Origin: an uncultured Kocuria sp.
GTDB taxonomy: Bacteria > Actinomycetota > Actinomycetes > Actinomycetales > Micrococcaceae
Direction: 5' to 3'
Length of the DNA stretch: 64,000 bases
Assembly (NCBI RefSeq): GCF_947500125.1
Contig: NZ_CANMRA010000021.1
Coordinates: 1 to 64,000 of the forward strand
The position numbers and the translations under genes are program-made. A model generated the notes under the pieces. That model was given only the letters and a program-made list of their open reading frames with translations, had not been told where the DNA came from and ran no database searches. Shown here piece by piece: positions 48,988-56,808 of the stretch; the first letter of the stretch is position 1, and every line of letters starts with the position of its first letter.

Positions 48988-49881
48988 ATGCGCTACGAAT
49001 ACGGTCTCGACCTCGCGTCCCTGGACGCGATCGACATGCACGTGCACATCGAGTGCTCCGACCACGGGCACCCGTCCCTGCCCTCGGCCCTCACCGAGGC
49101 CTCGACCAAGTACTTCAAGTCCGAGGACCGGTCCCCGTCCCTGGACACCATCGCCGAGCGCTACCGGCAGTGGAACATGGCGGCGGTGGTCTTCACCGTC
49201 GACGCGACCACGGCGCTGGGCCACGAGCCGAACTCCATCGAGGAGATCGCCGAGGGCGCGGCCCGCAACAACGACGTGCTGATCCCCTTCGGCTCCGTGG
49301 ACCCGCTCCAGGGCTCCGCCGCGGTCGAGCGGGCCAAGAAGCTCGTCGAGGAGCACGGCGTCAAGGGCTTCAAGTTCCACCCGTCCCTGCAGGGCTTCGA
49401 CCCCTCCGACGAGCGGTTCTACCCGCTCTACGAGGCGATCCAGGCCCTGGGCGTGCCGGCCCTGTTCCACACCGGCCAGAACGGCATGGGCGCGGGGCTC
49501 CCCGGCGGCTTCGGCATCAAGCTGGGCTACTCCAACCCGCTGCTGCTGGACGCGGTGGCCGCGGACTTCCCCGAGCTCCAGGTCATCATGGCCCACCCCT
49601 CGGTGCCGTGGCAGGAGGAGGCCAACTCCATCGCCACGCACAAGGCCAACGTGTGGATCGACCTCTCGGGCTGGTCGCCCAAGTACTTCCCCGAGTCGCT
49701 GGTGAAGGCCTCCAACCGGATGCTCCAGGACAAGGTCCTCTTCGGCACCGACTACCCGCTGATCACCCCGCAGAAGTGGCTCGGCGCCTTCGAGCAGCAG
49801 TCCTTCAGCGACGAGGTCCGCCCCAAGATCCTCAAGGACAACGCCGTGCGCCTGCTCGGCCTGGACGAGGCGCGGGCATGA
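48988..49881 (+). CDS. Amidohydrolase-family protein (CouO-like beta-ketoacyl-CoA hydrolase)
   Basis: 297-residue TIM-barrel hydrolase of the amidohydrolase_2/ACMSD group: IDMHVHIECSDHG near residue 12, GFKFHPSLQGFDP, PALFHTGQNGMG, IMAHPSVPWQEEA, and LFGTDYPLITP near 250, all metal-site motifs. In RHA1 the homologous position is held by CouO, which cleaves 4-hydroxyphenyl-beta-ketopropionyl-CoA by hydrolytic retro-Claisen. That would replace a thiolase, absent from this operon. AGGAG lies upstream; the stop overlaps the next start (ATGA). Confidence 0.82.
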   Translation: MRYEYGLDLASLDAIDMHVHIECSDHGHPSLPSALTEASTKYFKSEDRSPSLDTIAERYRQWNMAAVVFTVDATTALGHEPNSIEEIAEGAARNNDVLIPFGSVDPLQGSAAVERAKKLVEEHGVKGFKFHPSLQGFDPSDERFYPLYEAIQALGVPALFHTGQNGMGAGLPGGFGIKLGYSNPLLLDAVAADFPELQVIMAHPSVPWQEEANSIATHKANVWIDLSGWSPKYFPESLVKASNRMLQDKVLFGTDYPLITPQKWLGAFEQQSFSDEVRPKILKDNAVRLLGLDEARA

Positions 49882-51074
49882 GCGCGCAGCTCGAGCAGAC
49901 CCGCCTCTACCCCGGCTGCGACCCGTACGGGATCGAGGAGAAGCTGACCGAGGCCGAGAAGGCGCCCCTGCGCCGGCTGCGCCGGGTGCTCGAGGACGAG
50001 GTGCGGCCGCTGCTGGCCGAGTACTGGGAGGCCGGGGAGTTCCCCTACCAGGTCGCCCCCTCCCTGCACGGCCTCGACCTCATGACCCCGCCCGAGCTCA
50101 CCGCCGGCGGCGAGCAGCCCCGGTCCCTGTACCACGGGTTCCGGATCTTCGAGCTGGCCCGCACCGACGCCTCGATCGCCACGTTCTACACCGCCCAGGC
50201 CGGACTGTTCCGCACGGCCTGCCGCGTGGGCGGCACCCCGGAACAGTTCGCGCAGTGGGACCCGAGGATCACCTCCTTCGAAATGACCGGGGTGTTCTGC
50301 CTGACCGAGCCCGAGCACGGCTCCGACATCGCCGGCGGGCTGGCCACCACGGCCCGGCGCGAGGGCGACGAGTGGGTGCTGCACGGCGCCAAGCGCTGGA
50401 TCGGCGGCGCCTTCACCGCGGACCTCCTCGCCGTGTTCGCCCGCGACGAGGCCGACGGACAGGTCAAGGGCTTCCTCGTGGACCGCCAGGCCCCCGGCGT
50501 GCGGCTGGAGAAGATCACCGGCAAGACGTCCCTGCGGATGATGCAGAACGCCGACATCCACCTCGACGGCGCGCGGGTGCCTGAGTCCATGCGCCTCGGG
50601 AACGTGAACTCGTTCCAGGACGTCGCCGCGATGCTGCGTGCCATGCGCTCCGACGTCGCCTGGATCGCCACCGGCATCCAGGCCGGCGCCTACGAGGCCG
50701 CGCTGCGCTACGTGCGGGAGCGCGAGCAGTTCGGCCGCCCGATCGGCAGCTTCCAGCTCGTCCAGGAGAAGCTGGCCCGGATGCTCGGCAACGTCACCGC
50801 GTCCCTGACCATGGTCGCCGGACTCGCCGAGCGGCAGCAGGAGGGCGTCTACCGGGACGAGGACTCCGCCCTGGCGAAGATGTGGATCAGCCTGCACATG
50901 CGCGAGACCGTGGCGCTGGCCCGCGAGCTCGTCGGCGGCAACGGCATCACCCTGGCCCACGACGTCGCCCGCTTCCACGCCGACGCCGAGGCCGTCTACT
51001 CCTACGAGGGCACCCACGAGATCAACGCGCTCGTGGTCGGCCGGTCGCTCACCGGCCGGAGCGCGTTCGCCTGA
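49878..51074 (+). CDS. Acyl-CoA dehydrogenase
   Basis: 398-residue FAD enzyme: CLTEPEHGSDIAGGLATTAR, WVLHGAKRWIGG, the helix REREQFGRPIGSFQLVQEKLARMLG, and the catalytic glutamate in YSYEGTHEINALVVGR. Paralogous to the enzyme at 10801. In this module it would desaturate an arylpropanoyl-CoA, allowing phenylpropanoates as well as cinnamates to enter, or act in a related step. Coupled to the amidohydrolase by a four-base overlap. Confidence 0.88.
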   Translation: MSAQLEQTRLYPGCDPYGIEEKLTEAEKAPLRRLRRVLEDEVRPLLAEYWEAGEFPYQVAPSLHGLDLMTPPELTAGGEQPRSLYHGFRIFELARTDASIATFYTAQAGLFRTACRVGGTPEQFAQWDPRITSFEMTGVFCLTEPEHGSDIAGGLATTARREGDEWVLHGAKRWIGGAFTADLLAVFARDEADGQVKGFLVDRQAPGVRLEKITGKTSLRMMQNADIHLDGARVPESMRLGNVNSFQDVAAMLRAMRSDVAWIATGIQAGAYEAALRYVREREQFGRPIGSFQLVQEKLARMLGNVTASLTMVAGLAERQQEGVYRDEDSALAKMWISLHMRETVALARELVGGNGITLAHDVARFHADAEAVYSYEGTHEINALVVGRSLTGRSAFA

Positions 51075-51086
51075 GCCGCCCGGCAC

Positions 51087-51131
51087 CACACCACCACGGA
51101 CACCACGGACACCACGGACACCACCACGGAG
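51087..51131 (+). repeat. Intercistronic CACCACGGA repeat
   Basis: Tandem nine- and twelve-base CACCACGGA-like units between the acyl-CoA dehydrogenase and MaoC genes, running into the MaoC ribosome-binding site. Confidence 0.7.
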
Positions 51132-51139
51132 GACACGCC

Positions 51140-51616
51140 ATGACCGAAGCACAGACCCAGCCCCAGACCGTCGTCGCCTTCGACGAGGTCAAGAGCCTCG
51201 TCGGGAAGAACCTCGGGCACTCCGCCTGGCGGGAGATCACCCAGGACCAGGTGAACACGTTCGCCGACGCCACCGACGACCACCAGTGGATCCACGTGGA
51301 CCCCGAGCGCGCCCAGGAGGGACCCTTCGGCGCCCCGATCGCCCACGGCTTCCTGACCCTGTCCCTGCTCATCCCGATGTGGTCCGAGCTCTTCGACGTC
51401 ACGGGCGTGAAGACCAAGGTCAACTACGGCCTCGACAAGGTCCGCTTCACCTCCCCGGTCAAGGTCGGCTCGCGCATCCGCATGACCGTGACCATCACCG
51501 ACGTGCAGGAGGTCAAGGGCAACGGCCTGCACCTGGTGGCCGACGGCACGATCGAGATCGAGGGCGAGGAGCGTCCCGCCGTGGTCGCCACCTTCCTCAA
51601 CCGGTTCTACGCCTGA
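51140..51616 (+). CDS. MaoC family enoyl-CoA hydratase (CouM-like)
   Basis: 158-residue hot-dog hydratase: FADATDDHQWIHVDPERAQEGPFGAPIAHGFLTLSL with the catalytic Asp/His dyad. It hydrates the unsaturated CoA thioester formed from the ligase or dehydrogenase product. Very similar to the MaoC protein at 14259. ACGGAGGACACGCC precedes the ATG. Last gene of the operon, followed by a strong terminator. Confidence 0.9.
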   Translation: MTEAQTQPQTVVAFDEVKSLVGKNLGHSAWREITQDQVNTFADATDDHQWIHVDPERAQEGPFGAPIAHGFLTLSLLIPMWSELFDVTGVKTKVNYGLDKVRFTSPVKVGSRIRMTVTITDVQEVKGNGLHLVADGTIEIEGEERPAVVATFLNRFYA

Positions 51617-51634
51617 GCGCACCGGAGCCCTGAG

Positions 51635-51686
51635 CCGTGAGGGCCCGGGTGACCACGTTCTTCCGTGGTCGCCCGGGCCCTCACGG
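51635..51686. terminator. 23-bp hairpin terminator
   Basis: Two 23-base arms with a single G-T pair around TTCTTC, between the convergent MaoC and malic enzyme genes. Confidence 0.85.
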
Positions 51687-51716
51687 ATCCGCCGGTGCCG
51701 ACGGGGTCGGACGGGG

Positions 51717-52898
51717 TCAGACGGCCGTGGTCTCCTGCACGCACGCCGCCACGGCCTGCGCCACGGCGGGGGCGACCCGCGGGTCCAGGGCCGACGGCAC
51801 GATGTGGTCCGGACGCAGTCCGTCCTCGGCGGCGATCTGCGCGATCGCCCGGGCGGCCGCCAGCTTCATGACGGGTGTGATCCGCCGTGCCCCGGCGTCC
51901 AGGGCCCCGCGGAAGATCCCCGGGAAGGCCAGCACGTTGTTGATCTGGTTCGGGAAGTCGCTGCGCCCGGTGGCCACCACGGAGGCGTGCTTCGCGGCGA
52001 CGTCGGGCATGATCTCCGGGTCCGGGTTGGCCAGGGCGAACACGATCGCGTCCTCGGCGAGTTCGGTGAGGAACTCCTCGGGGACCGTGCCGCCCGAGAC
52101 GCCCACGAACACGTCCGCGCCCTCGAGCGCGTCCTTCGCACCTCCGATGAGCCCGCGCGGGTTGGTGCGCGCGGCGTAGCCGGCCTTGATCGCGTTGAGG
52201 TCGTCCCGCTCCCGGGAGACGATCCCGCGCGAGTCCATCAGCACCACGTCGGTGATGCCCTGCGCCAGCAGGATCTCGGTGATCGCGATCCCGGCCGCAC
52301 CCGCGCCCGCGATCACGACCTTGAGCCCCGCCAGGTCCTTGCCCACCAGGGTCGCGGCGTTGAGCAGGGCGGCGAGGACGACGACGGCGGTGCCGTGCTG
52401 GTCGTCGTGCATCACCGGGATGTCCAGCTCCTCGATCAGCCGCTGCTCGATCTCGAAGCAGCGCGGGGCGGAGATGTCCTCGAGGTTCACCGCCCCGAAG
52501 GTCGGGCGCAGCAGCGTGACGGTGCGCACGATCTCGTCGACGTCCTGGGTGTCGAGCACGATCGGGATCGAGTCCAGGTCCGCGAAGGTTTTGAACAGGG
52601 CCGCCTTGCCCTCCATCACCGGCAGGGACGCGGCCGGGCCGATGTCCCCGAGCCCGAGCACGGCCGAGCCGTCGGAGACCACGGCCACGAGCCGGCCGGC
52701 CCAGGTGTGGGTGCGTGCCATGGCGGGATCGGCGGCCACCGCGCGGGAGACCTCGGCGACCCCGGGGGTGTAGGCGATGGACAGGTCACGGCGGGTCTTC
52801 AGGGGCGACTTCGAGACCACGGAGAGCTTGCCGCCCTCGTGGGAGCGGAAGATCTCCTCGTGCGTGATCGGGCCGGACCGGACGTTCTCGTCGCTCAT
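51717..52898 (-). CDS. Malic enzyme
   Basis: NAD(P)-dependent oxidative decarboxylase of 393 residues converting malate to pyruvate and CO2; the length is that of the short bacterial type without a phosphotransacetylase domain. Motifs include SIAYTPGVAEVSRA, VVSDGSAVLGLGDIGP, MEGKAALFKTFADLDSIPI, the metal-site LEDISAPRCFEIE, and VIAGAGAAGIAI for the cofactor. AGGAACGC lies upstream of ATG 52898. It could supply NADPH or pyruvate from acids degraded by the neighbouring operon, although it is separately transcribed. Confidence 0.93.
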   Translation of the reverse strand: MSDENVRSGPITHEEIFRSHEGGKLSVVSKSPLKTRRDLSIAYTPGVAEVSRAVAADPAMARTHTWAGRLVAVVSDGSAVLGLGDIGPAASLPVMEGKAALFKTFADLDSIPIVLDTQDVDEIVRTVTLLRPTFGAVNLEDISAPRCFEIEQRLIEELDIPVMHDDQHGTAVVVLAALLNAATLVGKDLAGLKVVIAGAGAAGIAITEILLAQGITDVVLMDSRGIVSRERDDLNAIKAGYAARTNPRGLIGGAKDALEGADVFVGVSGGTVPEEFLTELAEDAIVFALANPDPEIMPDVAAKHASVVATGRSDFPNQINNVLAFPGIFRGALDAGARRITPVMKLAAARAIAQIAAEDGLRPDHIVPSALDPRVAPAVAQAVAACVQETTAV

Positions 52899-53023
52899 GC
52901 GCGTTCCTCGTGCTCTCGTCGTTGAGTGCGAACAGGGTCCCGGCCATTGTGCCCCACGCCCCGGCTCCCCGTCCCCGCACGGGTGCCGCCCGCGCACCCC
53001 GGCCCGCCCGGTCCCGGACGGCA

Positions 53024-53057
53024 CAGAGCCCCCGGACCGTGCGGTCCGGGGGCTCTG
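53024..53057 (-). terminator. Perfect 15-bp hairpin after the SOD gene
   Basis: CAGAGCCCCCGGACC and its complement around GTGC, 46 bases downstream of the superoxide dismutase stop and before the malic enzyme promoter. Confidence 0.85.
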
Positions 53058-53102
53058 CTCGCGGGTCGGCCGCGCGCGGCGGACGACGGTGCGGGGTGGG
53101 GA

Positions 53103-53723
53103 TCAGATGATGGACCGGCCCCCGGTGCGCGCCTTCTCGAAGCGCTCCTGCACGTCGGCCCAGTTCACGATGTTCCAGAAGGCCTTGACGTAGTCCGCCT
53201 TGACGTTCTGGTAGTCGAGGTAGAACGCGTGCTCCCACATGTCCAGCTGGAGCAGCGGGATCGTGGCGACCGGCACGCCGTTCTGCTGGTCGTACATCTG
53301 CTCGATGACCAGGTTGCCGCCGACGGGCTCGTAGGCCAGGATCGCCCAGCCGGAGCCCTGGATCGTGGTGGCCGCGGCGGTGAAGTGGTCGCGGAAGGCG
53401 TCGAAGGACCCGAAGTGGTCCTCGATCGCCGCGGCGAGCTCACCGGTCGGCTTGTCGCCGCCCTCCGGGGAGAGGTTCTGCCAGAACACCGAGTGGTTCA
53501 CGTGCCCACCGAGGTTGAACTGCAGGTCCTTGGACAGCTTGGCCGCGGCGGCGCCGTCACCGTTCGCGCGGGCCTCCGCCATCTTCTCCAGGGCGGTGTT
53601 GGCCCCGGCCACGTAGGTGGCGTGGTGCTTGTCGTGGTGCAGCTCCATGATCTTCGCGGAGATGTGGGGCTCGAGCGCCGCGTAGTCGTAGGGGAGATCG
53701 GGAAGGGTGTACTTCTCGGCCAT
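53103..53723 (-). CDS. sodA: Superoxide dismutase (Fe/Mn type)
   Basis: 206-residue cytosolic enzyme dismutating superoxide. Metal ligands are in [26 protein letters not shown] and the C-terminal [18 protein letters not shown]. The presence of GGHVNH-FW and Gln in IQGSGWAIL suggests manganese, but Fe/Mn choice cannot be fixed by eye. GAAAGG lies upstream of the ATG. Single-gene unit with its own terminator. Confidence 0.97.
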   Translation of the reverse strand: MAEKYTLPDLPYDYAALEPHISAKIMELHHDKHHATYVAGANTALEKMAEARANGDGAAAAKLSKDLQFNLGGHVNHSVFWQNLSPEGGDKPTGELAAAIEDHFGSFDAFRDHFTAAATTIQGSGWAILAYEPVGGNLVIEQMYDQQNGVPVATIPLLQLDMWEHAFYLDYQNVKADYVKAFWNIVNWADVQERFEKARTGGRSII

Positions 53724-53839
53724 AGGAGAATCCTTTCGATAGCTGTCGTGTGGTTCCACCCTCGTCCCGCGCGCGCGCGGGGGTCAAGGAGGTTCCGCCA
53801 CCAGCGTACGGTGCGCCGCCGGGCGGGCCGGCCGGGAGC

Positions 53840-54370
53840 TCAGAAGAAGTCCGGCGGCCTCTCGAGCGGGCAGCGGGGCGGGTCGGGCGTGAGCTGGGAC
53901 GGGACCGTGAACTCGTAGTCGCCCGTCTCGATCATCCGCTTGAGCGTCTCCAGGGCGTTCCGGGCGCTCCGGCGGGCGGCTGGTTCGAGCAGGTGCCAGA
54001 TCCAGGCCTTCGACTCCGTGAACCGCCCGTCCACGACCTTCTCGATCCGGGTGCCGCCCTCCACCTGCTCCCACGTGATGGTCACCAGCAGGTCCACCAG
54101 TCCCTTGGTGGTGCGCATCCCCAGGCGCCGGCCCGGGACGTGGTCGGAGACGATGTTCACGAAAGCGAAGCGGAGCGGGCCCACGCGGACGGTGGACTCG
54201 ATCGACGTGCCGAGCTGCAGCACCGCCGTGCTGACCTGGTAGTTCCGCTCCGGGATCGGGTTCCAGCGGCGCAGGCAGCCGGGGTCGAGCAGGAACCGCT
54301 CCACCAGCGGCGGACCCGCCGCGACCACCGCGGTGTCCACCAGCCGGAACGTCGTGGCGCCCTTCAGCAT
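53840..54370 (-). CDS. SRPBCC (START-like) family protein
   Basis: 176-residue protein with a START/polyketide-cyclase-like helix-grip pattern: FRLVDTAVVAAGPPLVERFLLDPGCLRRWNPIPE at the N-terminus and VTITWEQVEGGTRIEKVVDGRF later, closing with a long C-terminal helix. It probably binds a hydrophobic ligand; no partner is evident. The ATG at 54370 is chosen for GGGGGCC upstream and because the domain begins there; an in-frame GTG at 54448 would add 26 residues. Confidence 0.65.
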   Translation of the reverse strand: MLKGATTFRLVDTAVVAAGPPLVERFLLDPGCLRRWNPIPERNYQVSTAVLQLGTSIESTVRVGPLRFAFVNIVSDHVPGRRLGMRTTKGLVDLLVTITWEQVEGGTRIEKVVDGRFTESKAWIWHLLEPAARRSARNALETLKRMIETGDYEFTVPSQLTPDPPRCPLERPPDFF

Positions 54371-54788
54371 CGTGGCCCCCGCTCCCCGGTCGGGTTCGTG
54401 ACAGACGGGTGCCGCGCACGGACTGAAGAAATTCGCATGTGCACACAACTACTCTAGCGACGGTCCCCCGCGCCACTCCCCGCTCCGAGTGCACAGGGGG
54501 TGGAGAAAGTTGTCCACAGGTGTGGAGGAGCGTGTGCACAGCTCGAACACCTGTACGCCCCGCCCTCCGAGGACCGCGCCGTTGCAGGTGAGCGCGGGGT
54601 CGACGGAGAGCACGGCACCGTAATTCCATGGATGGAAGTTATCCACGCTGTGGACAACGCCTGTGGAGAAGCTGTTGAGAAGACCGGAACCGGACGTCAC
54701 GGAGCGTCGCACAGGGCGCCCCGGACCGTCCGGACGGGGACGGCACCGGCCGGCGTCCGGACGGGAGCACCCCCGGACGGGGGACGAC
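54371..54788. other. Intergenic region with DnaA-box-like sites
   Basis: 418 bases without a credible gene. The notable content is a set of TTGTCCACA/TTATCCACG-like nonamers at 54510-54518, 54639-54647, 54649-54657 (reverse) and 54662-54670 (reverse), and TCCACAGGTGTGGA at 54513-54526. Confidence 0.6.
54510..54518 (+). promoter_or_regulatory. DnaA-box-like TTGTCCACA
   Basis: Exact TTGTCCACA, part of a 17-base stretch that recurs at 58958. Related nonamers TTATCCACG, TGTGGACAA and TGTGGAGAA follow at 54639-54670. Confidence 0.45.
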
Positions 54789-56114
54789 CTAGCGGCTCGC
54801 GCGCGAGCGCACGAGGACGGCGAGCACCGCGCAGGCCAGGTAGCAGACGAGCACCACGGCCCAGCCCACCGCGAAGGAGCCCGTGAGCTGGAGCAGACCG
54901 CCGAGGACGAGCGGACCGGCGCAGAACCCGCCGTACAGACCCATCGTCACCACGCCGGTGGAGGCTCCCACCCGTTCGGCGGGCACGGCGCGCATCGCCC
55001 CGGACATCACCACCACGCTCACCGCGAGCGCCGCGCCGCCGTGCAGGACGGCCGCCGGCCACACCGCCCACGCGAGGCCGGGGTGCAGGGGTGCCAGGAT
55101 CAGCAGCACGGCGCTCGCGGCCGCCCCCAGGGCCATGCCGGCCAGCAGGACGAACCCGTCCGCGTGCGGACGGTCCATCACGCGCGCCCACAGCACCCGG
55201 GAGGCGATGCCCACGAGCGCGGAGACGGACACGGTGGCCCCGGCGGCGACGACGTCGAGGTCCAGGTCCCGGTGGGCGTAGAGCGGCAGGTAGACGTTGG
55301 CGGCCTGCGCCCCCAGGCCGGTCAGGGCCGCGGCCGCGGCGTACGCGCGGACCACGCCGGGCATCGGCGGCCGTGCGGCGGCGCGCGCCGTCCGGGACGA
55401 GGGCGTCTGCGCCCTCCGGGAGCGGCGGGCGGCCCGGGACCGGAGGGCCGCCCAGGACCGGTGCGGTGGTGTCGCCCCGGTCCTGGGCGGTGGTGTCACC
55501 CCGGACCGGTGCGTCGCCCGGGGCGGGTGCCCCGCCGGAGCGCCGGAGGAGTTGTCCGGGACCGTCCACCAGCCGTGCACGAGCAGGAGCAGCACCGCCC
55601 CCACGGCCACCAGGACGGCCGTGCGCCAGCCGAGCAGCAGTCCGAGCGCGGGAAAGGTCAGCCCCGCCACGAGCTGCGAGGCCTGCACACCGGCCTGCTT
55701 GATCCCGAGCCAGCTCGCGCGCCGCCCGGCGGGCACGTGCAGGCGGATGAGCCGGTTGGTCGCGGGATTGGCCATGACCTGCCCGAGCCCGGACAGCACC
55801 ATGGCCAGGAGCAGCACGGTGTAGCCCGGGGCCGCGGCGGTGAGCAGCATCGCCAGCGCGGCCCCGCCGAACATCACGACCAGCAGGGTGCGGGCGGCCA
55901 GTTGGTCCGCCCAGCGGCCCGTGCGCACCGCGGTGACGGCCGCGACGAAGAAGGTGGTGGTGGCGAGCAGCCCGAACTGCGCCTCCGTGAGCTCCAGGTC
56001 CTCGATCACCAGGGGGCTCATCGCCGAGAGGCTGTGGGTCAGCAGCGGGCCCACCGCCATCGTGGCGGTGAGCACGAGCATGAGGTGCGCGCCCGGCCTG
56101 CGGTCCCGGGTCAC
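54789..56114 (-). CDS. MFS transporter
   Basis: Carrier of 441 residues with about 12 membrane segments in two halves; GRWADQLAARTLLVV is the loop 2-3 motif and GLGQVMANPATNRLI resembles drug/metabolite exporters. The central cytoplasmic loop (about residues 190-240) is Arg/Pro-rich and encoded by degenerate repeats. The GTG at 56114 overlaps the stop of the SMR gene (GTGA) with GGAAGGACCG upstream, so it belongs to an export operon with two SMR proteins. Substrate unknown. Confidence 0.8.
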   Translation of the reverse strand: MTRDRRPGAHLMLVLTATMAVGPLLTHSLSAMSPLVIEDLELTEAQFGLLATTTFFVAAVTAVRTGRWADQLAARTLLVVMFGGAALAMLLTAAAPGYTVLLLAMVLSGLGQVMANPATNRLIRLHVPAGRRASWLGIKQAGVQASQLVAGLTFPALGLLLGWRTAVLVAVGAVLLLLVHGWWTVPDNSSGAPAGHPPRATHRSGVTPPPRTGATPPHRSWAALRSRAARRSRRAQTPSSRTARAAARPPMPGVVRAYAAAAALTGLGAQAANVYLPLYAHRDLDLDVVAAGATVSVSALVGIASRVLWARVMDRPHADGFVLLAGMALGAAASAVLLILAPLHPGLAWAVWPAAVLHGGAALAVSVVVMSGAMRAVPAERVGASTGVVTMGLYGGFCAGPLVLGGLLQLTGSFAVGWAVVLVCYLACAVLAVLVRSRASR

Positions 56115-56467
56115 CGGTCCTTCCCCGGGGTGCGCCGGTCGGCGGCGTGCAGGCCCACGACGCACGCCACGATCCCCGCCAGGAAGAGGGCCTTCGCCCA
56201 GGAGAGCTGCTCCTGGCCCGTGCCGGCCGCCCACGCGACCGTGAGCACGGCGCCGATCCCCGTCCACACGGCGTAGGCGGTGCCCATCGGCACCACGCGG
56301 GCGGCGCGTGCCAGGGTGAGCATGCTCAGCACCAGGGTCACGGCGAAGAGCAGGCCGGGGCCCGGCCGGGAGAAGCCCTCGGACGCGCCCAGGGCGGTGG
56401 CCCAGACCGCCTCGAGGATCCCGCTGACCACCAGCAGCGCCCAGGCACGGGCGCGCCGGTCCCGCAC
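56111..56467 (-). CDS. SMR-family efflux protein (second of a pair)
   Basis: 118-residue four-TM small multidrug resistance protein. The TM1 glutamate that binds substrate and proton is in VSGILEAVWATALG near residue 20; GTAYAVWTGIGAVLTVAWA is the TM3 signature. Close paralogue of the next gene upstream, with which it overlaps or nearly abuts, implying a heterodimeric pair. GTG at 56467 gives the usual length; a TTG at 56497 is an alternative. Together with the MFS gene it forms an export operon. Confidence 0.8.
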   Translation of the reverse strand: MRDRRARAWALLVVSGILEAVWATALGASEGFSRPGPGLLFAVTLVLSMLTLARAARVVPMGTAYAVWTGIGAVLTVAWAAGTGQEQLSWAKALFLAGIVACVVGLHAADRRTPGKDR

Positions 56468-56486
56468 GGCCTGCGCCGCTCCGGCC

Positions 56487-56804
56487 TCAGCCGACAACCT
56501 TGAGCCCGATCACGCAGCCGACGATGCCGAGCACCAGGAGGATCCTGAGGGGCGTCGCGGACTCACGGCCGGTCAGCATCGACCAGGCCACGGTCAGGGC
56601 CGCGCCGATCCCCACCCAGACGGCGTACGCCGTGCCCGTGGGCAGCTCGGCCATGGCGTAGGCCAGCCCGGCCAGGCTCACGGTGGACGTCACGACGAAC
56701 ACCGCGGCGGGCACGGGACGGCGGAGTCCGTCCGAGGCCGCGAGCGCGGAGGCCCACACCGCCTCGAGGACGCCCGAGAGCACCAGCACCAGCCACGCGC
56801 TCAC
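56487..56804 (-). CDS. SMR-family efflux protein (first of a pair)
   Basis: 105-residue four-TM SMR protein: TM1 LSGVLEAVWASALAASDG with the essential glutamate, and PTGTAYAVWVGIGAALTVAWSML. Such tandem SMR genes usually make opposite-facing heterodimers exporting cationic compounds or guanidinium-like ions. The GTG lies four bases from the amylosucrase stop, so it may be read through from that gene. Confidence 0.82.
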   Translation of the reverse strand: MSAWLVLVLSGVLEAVWASALAASDGLRRPVPAAVFVVTSTVSLAGLAYAMAELPTGTAYAVWVGIGAALTVAWSMLTGRESATPLRILLVLGIVGCVIGLKVVG

Positions 56805-56808
56805 GGGG

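Noticed and set aside
54490-54670. Chromosome replication origin
   Set aside because: DnaA-box-like sites are present, but there is no dnaA, dnaN, parAB, rpmH or AT-rich unwinding element in the window.
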